A stretch of 35,438 bases of DNA, taken from positions 1 to 35,438 of the forward strand of contig CACXKY010000013.1 in assembly GCA_902768325.1 (NCBI GenBank), in the 5' to 3' direction. The position numbers and the translations under genes were made by a program. The notes beneath the pieces were generated by a model. It was not told the origin of the DNA, ran no database searches, and saw only the letters and a program-made list of their open reading frames with translations. The number at the start of each line of letters is the position of its first letter. Position 1 is the stretch's first letter. The stretch is from Fibrobacter succinogenes (GTDB lineage Bacteria; Fibrobacterota; Fibrobacteria; Fibrobacterales; Fibrobacteraceae). Below are positions 6,801-14,405 of the stretch, piece by piece.

Positions 6801-8154
6801 AGAGAGGGTAAGCATCCTTTTCGGAATAATAAGTGATGCAAAGGCCTCCCCAGTCCTTGATATCGGCAAATTTAGGCGTTCCATAGCAAGTGTTACCTTC
6901 ACAAGAAGTCAATGTATCTTCAGCAATATTGAAGGCTACAGCAGACGCGGCATAATCGGCGTTTTCCAAAGTAAACTCCATCGTTCCACAAAAGCCTTTA
7001 CATTCAACGATAATCGGCTCATACATATAGGGTTCATACTCCATTTCCCTATACGCGGGGAATTCTATTTTAGAATACGCCCCCTCGGGAGAAGCATCGA
7101 CATCATACAACATTCCGACAAATTCATCCCGGTCGTTATAACCCGTATTTACAATACCAGATCCATTCAAACCCTTCCACAAGCAAGTCAATGAATCGCT
7201 ATCATCAGCAATCGAGCCGATGTTCTGTTCATTCACACCGCCATCACGCCACTGCGGAAGATTCTCGTCGTAAGTACTGATACCTACGATATTGAAATCT
7301 CCCGAACCATCGGAATTGCCCATAAACACAAAGGTAATGGCCTTAATTGCTTTGGCAGCCTCTTCGCCAGAATAGACCTTGCTCAATTTAGCCGCATTGT
7401 ATTCTGCCCAGGCAGACACCTTAAAATCGCTCCACTTGGCACAACGCGTAATGGCGGCATCAGGTTCAAGCATCTTCTTAAGCGTCGGTGCATTTGTCAC
7501 CGCTTTCGGGAGTGTTATCATCGGATAAGCCATAAACGGAGACACATTGCTAATCGTATCTATGCCACCGACATCCACATTGAGATAGACATTCACCGGA
7601 TACTCAGAAGCATACGTTACACAGATGCCACCCCACGCGGAAACATCCGCGGTAGAATCCTCTTCGGCAAGCATGATGCCAAGCCCCACCCAGGGAGTCG
7701 ATATGGCGTTGCTCAACTTAATGGTCCCGCACATGCCCCCACAAGCATCAACAACAACGTCGTAAGATTCGCCACTATAATCGTTTCCATGCTGCACCGG
7801 GAAACTGAGGGTCGACATGCCCCCTTCCACATAGTCACTAAAACTGTACCAGTAACCGGTCATTTCATTATCCGTGTTTATCTTAGCGATACCGTCCGCG
7901 CCGTTCCACAAGTCCAACTTGGGCGTCGCCGCAACGCCGCTACTCGACAACGTCGGCGACGAACTTGACAACGTCGGCGACGAACTCGACAACGCCGGCA
8001 ACGAACTCGACAGCGAATCGGCCAAGGAACTGCTAACGTTCTGGGCCAAGGCATTATCATCTTCCGTCACCCCCGCCATCTTGCCCGATTCGGAGCATGC
8101 GGCCAAGGCAAGCAGGCCAACAAATGCCATCAGTTCAACATAAGTCTTCTTCAT
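6718..8154 (-). CDS. lipoprotein with WGGxC domains, frameshifted near C-terminus
   Basis: Paralogue of the next gene in the operon. The lipobox is LAAC (Cys20), followed by a Ser/Leu/Pro linker to about residue 75 built partly from a 21-base tandem repeat. One complete WGGxC domain (about 78-300: LWNG, TGYWYSFSD, CGGMCG, SAWGGICVTYAS, FNIVGISTY) precedes a second that begins with CLWKG and is intact to KDWGGLCITYYSEKDAY. After that the frame runs into 20-odd unrelated residues ending IWERQ, while the genuine domain end continues in another frame downstream. GGAGG precedes the ATG at 8154. The start follows directly on the stop of the TIGR02147 gene, so the two are surely co-transcribed. The shortened protein would lack the last beta strands of its second domain. 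Confidence 0.8.
   Translation of the reverse strand: MKKTYVELMAFVGLLALAACSESGKMAGVTEDDNALAQNVSSSLADSLSSSLPALSSSSPTLSSSSPTLSSSGVAATPKLDLWNGADGIAKINTDNEMTGYWYSFSDYVEGGMSTLSFPVQHGNDYSGESYDVVVDACGGMCGTIKLSNAISTPWVGLGIMLAEEDSTADVSAWGGICVTYASEYPVNVYLNVDVGGIDTISNVSPFMAYPMITLPKAVTNAPTLKKMLEPDAAITRCAKWSDFKVSAWAEYNAAKLSKVYSGEEAAKAIKAITFVFMGNSDGSGDFNIVGISTYDENLPQWRDGGVNEQNIGSIADDSDSLTCLWKGLNGSGIVNTGYNDRDEFVGMLYDVDASPEGAYSKIEFPAYREMEYEPYMYEPIIVECKGFCGTMEFTLENADYAASAVAFNIAEDTLTSCEGNTCYGTPKFADIKDWGGLCITYYSEKDAYPLSLHREGLSKSVLPGMIFNRVSRIWERQ
7943..8005. repeat. 21-base tandem repeat, three copies, in lipoprotein linker
   Basis: Three adjacent 21-base units of the type CTCGACAACGTCGGCGACGAA, differing at a few positions, encode a repeated Ser/Pro/Thr/Leu heptapeptide on the minus strand. 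Copy number could change by slippage and would alter only linker length. Confidence 0.85.
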
Positions 8155-8973
8155 TTATTTATCCTCCCCCCAAGTCAGCGGGAACAACTGTAAATTCAAC
8201 CTATAGACACGCTCTACGGCGCGGCTTTTCAATGCTATCTGGGTAATCTTTTTACGGCAAAGATCCAGCTCCTGCAAGACCTGTTCGTAGTCTTCGGCAG
8301 AAAGCCCCATCGTAAGTCCGGTAAAATTCCTTTCGGAAGGAGGAAACTTCTCGATGGCTTCCTCGGCAAATTGGGCCATTTCGCGATGCATGGAACGGAG
8401 CGCCACCGGCATCACTTCCGAAGATCCCTTCAGGTGCGCATCCGCCTGTTCGTAACCCTCCCCCTTTTTCCTAAGGAGGCCCGCCTTGACCATAAAGTCT
8501 AGCGACTCGCGGATGTCCCCCGCACTAACCCCCTGGCAACAACGTCTGGCGATTTCACCCGGAGTCGCCCCTGGCATGACCGGCGCCAACTCTCTCACCA
8601 CCGGATGTATCCAGGATTCATAATACTTGAAAGCCTCGCCGTCGAGAATCTTCACCTTGCTGTTCTTTGCAAGTTCCAGCATCAGCTCAAAAGCCCTTTT
8701 CTTTTCCAGGTTCGATTCCGCATGGCAATAGGCAACCATGGCCTTGAAATAATCCAGTTCAAAACCAGCCAGATGCAAAGCACTGCCAACGCTTTCCGCT
8801 CCTGCCGCAGAAAGGCGTGACTTTCCTTCGCACACCAGCTTAAGGTACGTAGGCGATGTAAAACCCGCGGCCTTGGCAAATTCGCGCCACGAGAACGTCG
8901 AGACACGCTTCCGCTCGTCATAGAAGTCCTGCATATAGCGTCGATAGTCTTGATATTCAGTAATCGGTTTCAT
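8155..8973 (-). CDS. TIGR02147 family putative regulator
   Basis: Matches the Fibrobacter-type TIGR02147 family in length (272 residues) and pattern. The N-terminus has ITEYQDYRRYMQDFYDERK and a helix-turn-helix-like segment at about 28-58 (FSWREFAKAAGFTSPTYLKL, then a GKSRLS turn). The middle has a winged-helix-like part (IRESLDFMVKAGLLRKKGEGY) and the C-terminus a conserved GLTMGLS and LQLFPLT. Members often sit next to lipoprotein genes, as here. The gene is directly followed by two paralogous lipoproteins, so control of these surface proteins is a reasonable inference. DNA binding has not been shown by anything in the sequence beyond the helix-turn-helix resemblance. There is no Shine-Dalgarno; the promoter box ends seven bases before ATG. 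Confidence 0.88.
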   Translation of the reverse strand: MKPITEYQDYRRYMQDFYDERKRVSTFSWREFAKAAGFTSPTYLKLVCEGKSRLSAAGAESVGSALHLAGFELDYFKAMVAYCHAESNLEKKRAFELMLELAKNSKVKILDGEAFKYYESWIHPVVRELAPVMPGATPGEIARRCCQGVSAGDIRESLDFMVKAGLLRKKGEGYEQADAHLKGSSEVMPVALRSMHREMAQFAEEAIEKFPPSERNFTGLTMGLSAEDYEQVLQELDLCRKKITQIALKSRAVERVYRLNLQLFPLTWGEDK

Positions 8974-8980
8974 ATCTATG

Positions 8981-9009
8981 AATATACACTCATTTTTTTA
9001 AAAAAGCAA
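8981..9009 (-). promoter_or_regulatory. sigma70-like promoter of the TIGR02147-lipoprotein operon
   Basis: On the minus strand TTGCTT (9004-9009) is followed after 17 bases by TATATT (8981-8986). The -10 box ends seven bases before the ATG at 8973 and no Shine-Dalgarno is present, so the start codon would be at or near the first transcribed base. The region up to 9100 is very AT-rich. Confidence 0.55.
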
Positions 9010-9103
9010 TAGAAAATGATACAAAACATCTGTTTTTTATACTTTTTAACAATATTTTTAGAATTTTTATAAAATTCACGTTTTCATGATACGATTTAAT
9101 CGC

Positions 9104-9133
9104 AAAAAAAAGGGACGTCCCTTAAGCGTCCCT
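9104..9133 (-). terminator. intrinsic terminator after hisH
   Basis: Read on the minus strand, AGGGACG (9127-9133) pairs with CGTCCCT (9111-9117) and is followed by a run of eight T. It lies just downstream of the hisH stop at 9151. Confidence 0.8.
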
Positions 9134-9150
9134 GTTTACTGTCTACTACC

Positions 9151-9774
9151 CTAGATTTTCCAGTCGCAGAAATTCTTGAGCATGGCAAGGCCCACATCGC
9201 CGCTCTTTTCCTGGTGGAACTGGGTAGCCACGAGATTGCCTCGGCCCACAATTCCCTGGAACGTCTGCGTGCCGTAAGTCGTCTCGGCGAAGGCGTATTC
9301 CGCGGGCACCAGCGGGTGGTACGAATGCACGTAATAGAAATCGCTACCGCTGCGGATCCCCTTCATTATCGGGTGTTCGCGGGTAAAGTTCACCTGGTTC
9401 CATCCCATATGCGGAATCTTGAGACCGGGTTCGTCCTTGAAGCGCACGGCCTTGCCCGGGATAAGCCCAAGCGTCTTCACGCCACCGTCTTCCTCGCTTT
9501 CCTCAAGAATAATCTGGCATCCGATACAAATGCCGAGCACCGGGTTGCCGGACTTCACCACCATCTTGATGGCATCACCGATTCCCGTTCGGGTCAGCGT
9601 TTCCATGGCCGACGCCGCGGCACCGACACCGGGGAAAATCAACCGCGTCGCCTTCGAGATTTCATCTGCATCCCTGCTGGACTTCGCATTCACGCCGATA
9701 TGCGCGAGCGCATTCATCACAGACGTGAGATTTCCGGCATTGTAGTCGACCACAATTATGGAATTAGCGGGCAT
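9151..9774 (-). CDS. hisH: imidazole glycerol phosphate synthase, glutaminase subunit
   Basis: Glutamine amidotransferase that feeds ammonia to HisF in histidine synthesis. The class I glutaminase triad is visible: Cys83 in GICIGCQ, His187 and Glu189 in QFHQEKSG. Other family marks are VDYNAGNLTS, FPGVGA, PHMGWNQV and the YYVHSYHP region. Two positions are unusual: GICIGCQ in place of the common GICLGMQ, and HQE in place of HPE. The triad itself is intact, so activity is expected. AAGGAGG precedes the ATG at 9774. The start overlaps the end of the upstream lipoprotein gene by 11 bases, so translation may be coupled. No other his gene is in the window. Confidence 0.95.
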   Translation of the reverse strand: MPANSIIVVDYNAGNLTSVMNALAHIGVNAKSSRDADEISKATRLIFPGVGAAASAMETLTRTGIGDAIKMVVKSGNPVLGICIGCQIILEESEEDGGVKTLGLIPGKAVRFKDEPGLKIPHMGWNQVNFTREHPIMKGIRSGSDFYYVHSYHPLVPAEYAFAETTYGTQTFQGIVGRGNLVATQFHQEKSGDVGLAMLKNFCDWKI

Positions 9775-10939
9775 TGGAACCTCCTTCGCACCACGGGTAA
9801 TTTACCGACACCTGCGGCCTAATCCTCTCGACAATCTCCGGGTAGTCAAGCGCAGCATCCATCTGCATCACGCCTACCACGTAATTAGCCGCTCTTGCAT
9901 TAATATTCGAAACATCATCCCAGACCTTGGCGTGCCCTGTACCGGCGCCACCGCGGTCATAACCGGCATCGGCCAAGATCGGCTTGCCTGTCGCTTCGTA
10001 AATCTCCTGCCAAGTTGCCTTGTTGCCTGCGCGCACCTTTTCTCCACCGGCATACGTCCCGCCGCCAGAAGTGCTCGCATAGTCTACCAAGGACAAGTCG
10101 AAGTTAGCATACCAAGCCACCTGAGTAAGGCCTTTCCAATCCGATATCCACGGAGAAATATCGATAGCGATTTTTGCCGCCGGCAAGTACTTCTTGATAA
10201 TGGAAACAATCTGCGCAAAATAGACGCCCATCTCCACATCGGGAATACCGCCATCCGCCTGAGAGTCACCATCGTACTCGGCCTTCTGCTGGGACGCCGA
10301 TTCGGAATACTGATAAAAATCCGGTTCAATAAGCCAAATGGTCTCGAACGTATTCGGGTCTTGATCCAGGACCAGTTCCAGCTGCTCCCTCATGCCCGAC
10401 GCATACGCTTCGTAACGGAACAAGATGGAATCCTTAAAGAACTGGCGGATGATATTGGCGCCCGTATTGCAAAGCGTATTCGGATGGTCCTCGTCCTTCA
10501 TGTCGCAGTCCACAAGGCCCCGGTCCTTACCAAACTCGGCAATCACGTAGGCATAGATCATGGGAGTCGCATGGATGTTCACGCACATTTCCACCATGCG
10601 CTTCTCGAACTCGTTGTACCAGTCGTTGTCGCCCAGCCACACCGCGACATAATCGAGTCCCTTGTAGTTGACTTCATCCTCGTGCGCCGCCTGCCAGGCC
10701 GCACCGAAGTTGAAGTGGCACGAATTAAAACCGGGCACATAGGGCCCTGCAGGCTTATCCGGGGTCGTTTCCGTACCAGCGGAAGAGACCTCCTTGGCCG
10801 AGGAACTCGAAGAGCCTCCCTGGTCTGCACCGGCAAACGGGTTCGTCACCGGTTCAGCAGAAGTTCCACTTTCATTGCACGATACGAATGCCACAGCACA
10901 TATCGCCAGGAGTAACAGAGTAAAGACTAGTCTATTCAT
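9764..10939 (-). CDS. lipoprotein, possible TIM-barrel glycoside hydrolase-like
   Basis: A 391-residue protein with the lipobox VSC (Cys21), a Ser-rich linker (GGSSSSS) to about residue 60 and one globular domain of about 320 residues. The domain alternates hydrophobic strands and helices: YVAVWLGDNDW, TPMIYAYVIAEFG, TIWLIEPDFYQYS, AKIAIDISPWISDW and KPILADAGYD. That order, with acidic residues at strand ends, suggests a beta/alpha barrel such as in glycoside hydrolases. The IEPD strand recalls family 6, but the match is too weak to assign a family or a catalytic residue. It lies between a small membrane protein gene (8-base overlap) and hisH (11-base overlap), all in one direction, so the three probably form an operon. 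A role in polysaccharide use is only a guess. Confidence 0.75.
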   Translation of the reverse strand: MNRLVFTLLLLAICAVAFVSCNESGTSAEPVTNPFAGADQGGSSSSSAKEVSSAGTETTPDKPAGPYVPGFNSCHFNFGAAWQAAHEDEVNYKGLDYVAVWLGDNDWYNEFEKRMVEMCVNIHATPMIYAYVIAEFGKDRGLVDCDMKDEDHPNTLCNTGANIIRQFFKDSILFRYEAYASGMREQLELVLDQDPNTFETIWLIEPDFYQYSESASQQKAEYDGDSQADGGIPDVEMGVYFAQIVSIIKKYLPAAKIAIDISPWISDWKGLTQVAWYANFDLSLVDYASTSGGGTYAGGEKVRAGNKATWQEIYEATGKPILADAGYDRGGAGTGHAKVWDDVSNINARAANYVVGVMQMDAALDYPEIVERIRPQVSVNYPWCEGGSNAR

Positions 10940-11459
10940 TTTTCAATACCGAATGGCGGCTCTTATAATCAGCCAGTTTCTGGTTATAATATTGCGCTTT
11001 TATGCGGTAGCCATCGGCGGACATATCAAAGCCGAACGAGAATCCGGCCGATACGAGCGCCCCCACCAAAATGCCCTCGCCTACATGGCGACATACGCGA
11101 CCGTCTCCTTCATCGGACATCAGGAATCCTGAAGCAAGGACACCGAAGCCCACGACTCCGACACCGGCCGCGACCCACAACAAAACTTTTGAAACAGCAT
11201 GCTTGTGCGCATATTCCTGGCCATTGCGGAACGCCTCCACTTCGTAATACTTGACGCTATCGTCCGAAACCGGACCGTTCCAGTTCAGCGACTGCCCTTC
11301 CGGAACTTCCACCATGTTTTCGGGAGCAGGCTGTTCTACGATAGGCGTCGGCGCCGCAGCGGAATCCATACCGGCAGACGGAACAACCATCCCCTCAGGA
11401 ACAAGCTGAGCCTGGACCAACGCAATCGAGAACAACAAAAATGCCAGAAATTTTCGCAT
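10932..11459 (-). CDS. small exported membrane protein of unknown function
   Basis: A 175-residue protein starting at the ATG at 11459, chosen because it begins a clean signal peptide (MRKFLAFLLFSIALVQA, cleavage before QLVPEG). A GTG at 11474 would add five residues but directly touches a TAAATTTG promoter-like box (11475-11482). A Pro/Ala/Glu-rich segment follows, then a Trp-Asn-Gly motif and two hydrophobic segments (VLLWVAAGVGVVGFGVLASG and GILVGALVSAGFSFGF) that could span a membrane, with a basic C-terminal tail. No family was recognised. It is the first gene of the run leading to hisH and overlaps the next gene by eight bases. Confidence 0.7.
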   Translation of the reverse strand: MRKFLAFLLFSIALVQAQLVPEGMVVPSAGMDSAAAPTPIVEQPAPENMVEVPEGQSLNWNGPVSDDSVKYYEVEAFRNGQEYAHKHAVSKVLLWVAAGVGVVGFGVLASGFLMSDEGDGRVCRHVGEGILVGALVSAGFSFGFDMSADGYRIKAQYYNQKLADYKSRHSVLKNE

Positions 11460-11515
11460 AAAAAATCTGAACACAAATTTAGTAATTCAGCATCATGGAA
11501 AATTATTCCGAAACA

Positions 11516-11545
11516 AAAAACTCCGCACAGAAATGCGGAGCTTTT
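11516..11545. terminator. hairpin with A and T tracts (possible terminator)
   Basis: CTCCGCA (11521-11527) pairs with TGCGGAG (11534-11540) across a six-base loop. A run of A lies on the left and CTTTT on the right, so it could terminate from either side. On the minus strand it would act between pgk and the hisH operon. Confidence 0.6.
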
Positions 11546-11552
11546 AAAATCC

Positions 11553-11697
11553 ATTTTTTCTTAGAGGCGAGTAGAAACAAAAGACCCTGCAAAAACTTGC
11601 AGGGTTTTAAAATCAGGAATTTTTTGCGCAAGCGCAAAATTCTAGGCTCGGAAATGCGAACGCAAGCGTTCGCGCTTCACTCGCCTTACGAATTTTT
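11553..11697. repeat. second, degenerate copy of the TTAGAGGCGAGT repeat
   Basis: The left end ATTTTTTCTTAGAGGCGAGT (11553-11572) is identical over 20 bases to the left end of the element at 11756. A partly complementary right end, ACTCGCCTTACGAATTTTTT, lies at about 11678-11697. Inside are the 11585-11604 hairpin and two near-perfect palindromes (TTTTGCGC-AA-GCGCAAAA at 11622-11639, GCGAACGC-AA-GCGTTCGC at 11656-11673). Confidence 0.4.
11585..11608. terminator. hairpin with T tract (possible terminator)
   Basis: CCCTGCAA (11585-11592) pairs with TTGCAGGG (11597-11604) across the loop AAAC, followed by TTTT. It is the second of three hairpins of the same build in this gene-free stretch. Confidence 0.55.
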
Positions 11698-11721
11698 TCA
11701 GTTGCGAGCAGAGCAAAAAAA

Positions 11722-11745
11722 GAATCTCGACTTTCATCGAGATTC
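11722..11745. terminator. third hairpin of the pgk downstream region
   Basis: GAATCTCGA (11722-11730) pairs perfectly with TCGAGATTC (11737-11745). A run of seven A precedes it, so on the minus strand the stem is followed by seven T, the layout of an intrinsic terminator downstream of pgk. Confidence 0.6.
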
Positions 11746-11755
11746 CCAAAATCCA

Positions 11756-11860
11756 ATTTTTTCTTAGAGGCGAGTGAGACAAGGCGCGAGCCCCCGTAGC
11801 GTACTAAGTCGTACGTGAGGGGGCGAGCAACGCAGTATCGCGAAGCCTATAAGGAAAAAT
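11756..11860. repeat. 105-base element with terminal inverted repeats next to pgk stop
   Basis: The left end ATTTTTTCTTAGAGGC is matched by the reverse complement of the right end (11845-11860) at 14 of 16 positions. Between them is a large imperfect inverted repeat centred at about 11807, with CCCCC and GGGGG arms and GTAC-TAAGTC-GTAC at its tip. The right end touches the pgk stop codon. No coding capacity was seen. The layout fits a small non-coding MITE-like or REP-like element; on the minus strand it would be transcribed as the 3' end of the pgk message. Confidence 0.55.
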
Positions 11861-13116
11861 TACTTGTCCGTGAGGACAGCGACGCCCGGAAGAACCTTGC
11901 CTTCGAGGAGTTCGAGGGAAGCGCCACCACCCGTAGAAGTGTGAGTCACCTTCTTGTCGGCACCGTACTTCTTGGCAGCCGTAGCGGTATCGCCACCACC
12001 GATCACGGTGATTGCGCCAGCAGCGGTAGCTTCGACGATAGCGTCGGCCATAGCCTTGGTGGCCTTTTCGAAGGCTTCGAATTCGAACACGCCTGCAGGG
12101 CCGTTCCAAACGATGGTCTTGGCGGACTTGATAGCGTTCACGAAGAGCTTGGTGGATTCAGCGCCCACATCGAGGCCCATCCAGCCAGCCGGAATGCCTT
12201 CGGCGTCAGAGACAGCCTTCGTGGCAGCGTCGGCAGCGAACTTGTCGGCAGCGATGTAGTCGACCGGGAGGATGATTTCCTTGCCGGCAGCCTTAGCCTT
12301 GGCCATCAGATCCGGAACGAGCTTAGCGCCTTCTTCGTCAAACAGAGAAGAACCGATTTCGATGTTGTTCAGAACCTTCTTGAAGGTGAAAGCCATGCCA
12401 CCGCCGATGATGATCTTGTCGGCCTTGTCGAGGAGGTTGTTGATGAGCTGGATCTTGTCAGCGACCTTGGCACCGCCGAGGATGGCGAGGAACGGACGCG
12501 GAGGATTGTTGAGCACCTGGTCGAAAGCCTTGAGTTCCTTGTTCATGAGGAAACCGGCAGCGCGCTGCGGAAGTTCAACACCAGTCATGGAAGAGTGGTC
12601 GCGGTGAGCGGTACCGAAAGCGTCGTTCACATAGACGTCAGCGAGCTTGGTGAGGCTTGCGCGGAAGGCCTTCACGGCTTCCTTGTCGGCCTTTTCCTTA
12701 GTTTCGGTGCCATCGGCGTTCTTGATCTTGCGCTTGCCTTCTTCTTCGATGTGGAAGCGGAGGTTTTCGAGGAGGATGATTTCACCCGGCTTGATGGCGG
12801 CGCAGGCGGCTTCGACTTCCGGACCGACGCAGTCAGAGAGGAACTTCACCGGCTTCTTGATGAGTTCTTCGAGCTTCTTGGCGACCGGAGCGAGCGTGTA
12901 CTTCATGTTCTTTTCGCCATTCGGACGGCCCAGGTGAGAGGCGAGCACGACGGCTGCACCGTGATCGAGAGCGTACTGGATGGTCGGGAGAGCGGCTTCG
13001 ATACGCTTGGTGTTGGTGATTTCACCAGTCACCTTGTCCTGCGGAACGTTGAAGTCGACACGGATGAACACGCGCTTGCCGGCGAGTTCGAGATCTTCGA
13101 TAGAGAGCTTTGCCAT
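11860..13116 (-). CDS. pgk: phosphoglycerate kinase
   Basis: Glycolytic enzyme that transfers the phosphoryl group of 1,3-bisphosphoglycerate to ADP. It has the N-terminal RVDFNVPQD and SHLGRPNG substrate-binding motifs, the LLENLRFH strand, NDAFGTAHR, the AILGGAKV segment, the GGGMAFTF loop and the C-terminal nucleotide loop [11 protein letters not shown] followed by [17 protein letters not shown]. At 418 residues it is full length. AGAGGA lies before the ATG at 13116, with a TAAATTTT box 22 bases upstream. Codon use is strongly biased, as expected for a highly expressed gene. It stands alone, with hairpins and a repeat element downstream. Confidence 0.98.
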   Translation of the reverse strand: MAKLSIEDLELAGKRVFIRVDFNVPQDKVTGEITNTKRIEAALPTIQYALDHGAAVVLASHLGRPNGEKNMKYTLAPVAKKLEELIKKPVKFLSDCVGPEVEAACAAIKPGEIILLENLRFHIEEEGKRKIKNADGTETKEKADKEAVKAFRASLTKLADVYVNDAFGTAHRDHSSMTGVELPQRAAGFLMNKELKAFDQVLNNPPRPFLAILGGAKVADKIQLINNLLDKADKIIIGGGMAFTFKKVLNNIEIGSSLFDEEGAKLVPDLMAKAKAAGKEIILPVDYIAADKFAADAATKAVSDAEGIPAGWMGLDVGAESTKLFVNAIKSAKTIVWNGPAGVFEFEAFEKATKAMADAIVEATAAGAITVIGGGDTATAAKKYGADKKVTHTSTGGGASLELLEGKVLPGVAVLTDK

Positions 13117-13284
13117 TATGGAATCCTCTTTTGGGGTTAAAATTTACGGGCTAAAAAGTAGAATTTTTCGTAGAAAAACACAATAAAACATTAATCAAGC
13201 GCCAATATTGTTCACGACTCCTCATTTTTTGCCCCTCAAAATGGCCAAATTCCTTATTTTTTTTTCCATTTCGCAATTTTTTTA

Positions 13285-13292
13285 TATATTTC
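13285..13292 (+). promoter_or_regulatory. candidate -10/-7 box of the acidic exported protein gene
   Basis: TATATTTC lies 30 bases before the ATG at 13323, with GGAG in between. The spacing is the same as for bioB and the edge lipoprotein. Confidence 0.4.
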
Positions 13293-13322
13293 TTTGGAAA
13301 TTAGTCCATTTGGAGTAATAGA

Positions 13323-14405
13323 ATGAAGCGTTCTTTTTTGTTGGCAATCTGCCTTTCCGTGGCCGCAGCTTTCGCGGGCCCGTATGATATTGATGAATTT
13401 ACCGCTCAGGATGTAGGTACACCTGACGATTATATCACCGCCGAATTCGGTGGCGAACTCAAGGTCGCTCCGGCAGAGGAGGTCGAGTCTCTCCAGAAAG
13501 GTCGTCTGGTCGTCCGTCAGAAGTTCGTAGACCCGTTCGGTGAAGCTGAAACCACTTACCAGCTGTACCAAGGTGCCGCCGGCGAGCTCAGCTCCATGAC
13601 TCCGCTTGAAGTTCCGGAAGGAACCTCCTACAGCGCCGTCGTCAAGTCCAAGATTTACCAGCGCCGTGGCATGAGCGTCGAAGAAGATGCCGAAAAGGTC
13701 TACTTCGATGGCAAGTATGTCTATGTGCCGAAGCGTACTTCCGCATACGTCTTCGTCGACGGCAACCCCGTCGAACTGAAGAAGGCAACTCCTGTTGCCG
13801 ACGCGGAAGAAGAGGATGAACCGGTAGCCGCAGCCGCCCCGGAAGTTCCGAGCAGCAACGGCGAAGAATGCGATGAATACGATCCGGATTGCGAAGACGA
13901 AGATGAAGATGATGTCGATGTCGCCGGCGACATGGACGAAACGAACCGCGAAGCCGACAGGCGCAGGCTCGCTGCCAGGGACGCCGCCGATGACGTTAGC
14001 GAAAACGCTACCGACCGTTTCGGTATTGCCGACGAAGTCCGCTTCTGGTCTGCAGTCGCCCTTTCCGCCCTCGCCGCCACCAGTGCCGTGCTCGGCATCC
14101 TCGAACACATGGATGCGAACAAGGCTGGCGACGCCTATGACGAGCTGGACGGAGTCCACGAAAAGATTGTCACCCAGATCAACGCGTCCTGTACGCCTGC
14201 CGAAGGTGGTGCGCCAAACGCCTCTTGCGTAGCCGCCATGAGCTACTACGACTTGACCATCGGTTCCAACTACTCTCTCAAGACTCTTGAGAGCCGTATG
14301 GACACCAACAAGAAGACCCGTGACTCCCATGCCACAGCCCGTAACATCTGGTTCGGTGTGGCTGGTGCGAGCTTGACGGCCGCAATCGTCCTCTTCGTAT
14401 GGTAA
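13323..14405 (+). CDS. exported acidic protein with two membrane segments
   Basis: A 360-residue protein of unknown function. The signal peptide MKRSFLLAICLSVAAAFA ends before GPYDID. The first 150 residues look like a folded beta-rich domain. A very acidic low-complexity stretch follows (about 160-215, with runs of Asp and Glu). Two hydrophobic segments come next (FWSAVALSALAATSAVLGIL around 243, and a C-terminal NIWFGVAGASLTAAIVLFVW), separated by a loop with a Cys pair. The architecture of signal peptide, linker and late membrane segments is like that of the 175-residue protein ending at 10932. It overlaps folB by seven bases, so the two may be translationally coupled although no functional link is evident. 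Confidence 0.75.
   Translation: MKRSFLLAICLSVAAAFAGPYDIDEFTAQDVGTPDDYITAEFGGELKVAPAEEVESLQKGRLVVRQKFVDPFGEAETTYQLYQGAAGELSSMTPLEVPEGTSYSAVVKSKIYQRRGMSVEEDAEKVYFDGKYVYVPKRTSAYVFVDGNPVELKKATPVADAEEEDEPVAAAAPEVPSSNGEECDEYDPDCEDEDEDDVDVAGDMDETNREADRRRLAARDAADDVSENATDRFGIADEVRFWSAVALSALAATSAVLGILEHMDANKAGDAYDELDGVHEKIVTQINASCTPAEGGAPNASCVAAMSYYDLTIGSNYSLKTLESRMDTNKKTRDSHATARNIWFGVAGASLTAAIVLFVW

Noticed and set aside
6780-6810. Programmed ribosomal frameshift in the WGGxC lipoprotein
   Set aside because: No slippery heptamer is present at the junction, and the joined protein would still be about 10 residues short of its sister domain, which fits a mutation better.
11495-11767. 90-residue plus-strand frame in the hairpin region
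   Set aside because: It reads through three hairpins and repeat ends and has a random-looking protein sequence.
11815-13140. Long plus-strand frame opposite pgk
   Set aside because: Shadow of pgk: no recognisable domain, and it starts inside the hairpin element.
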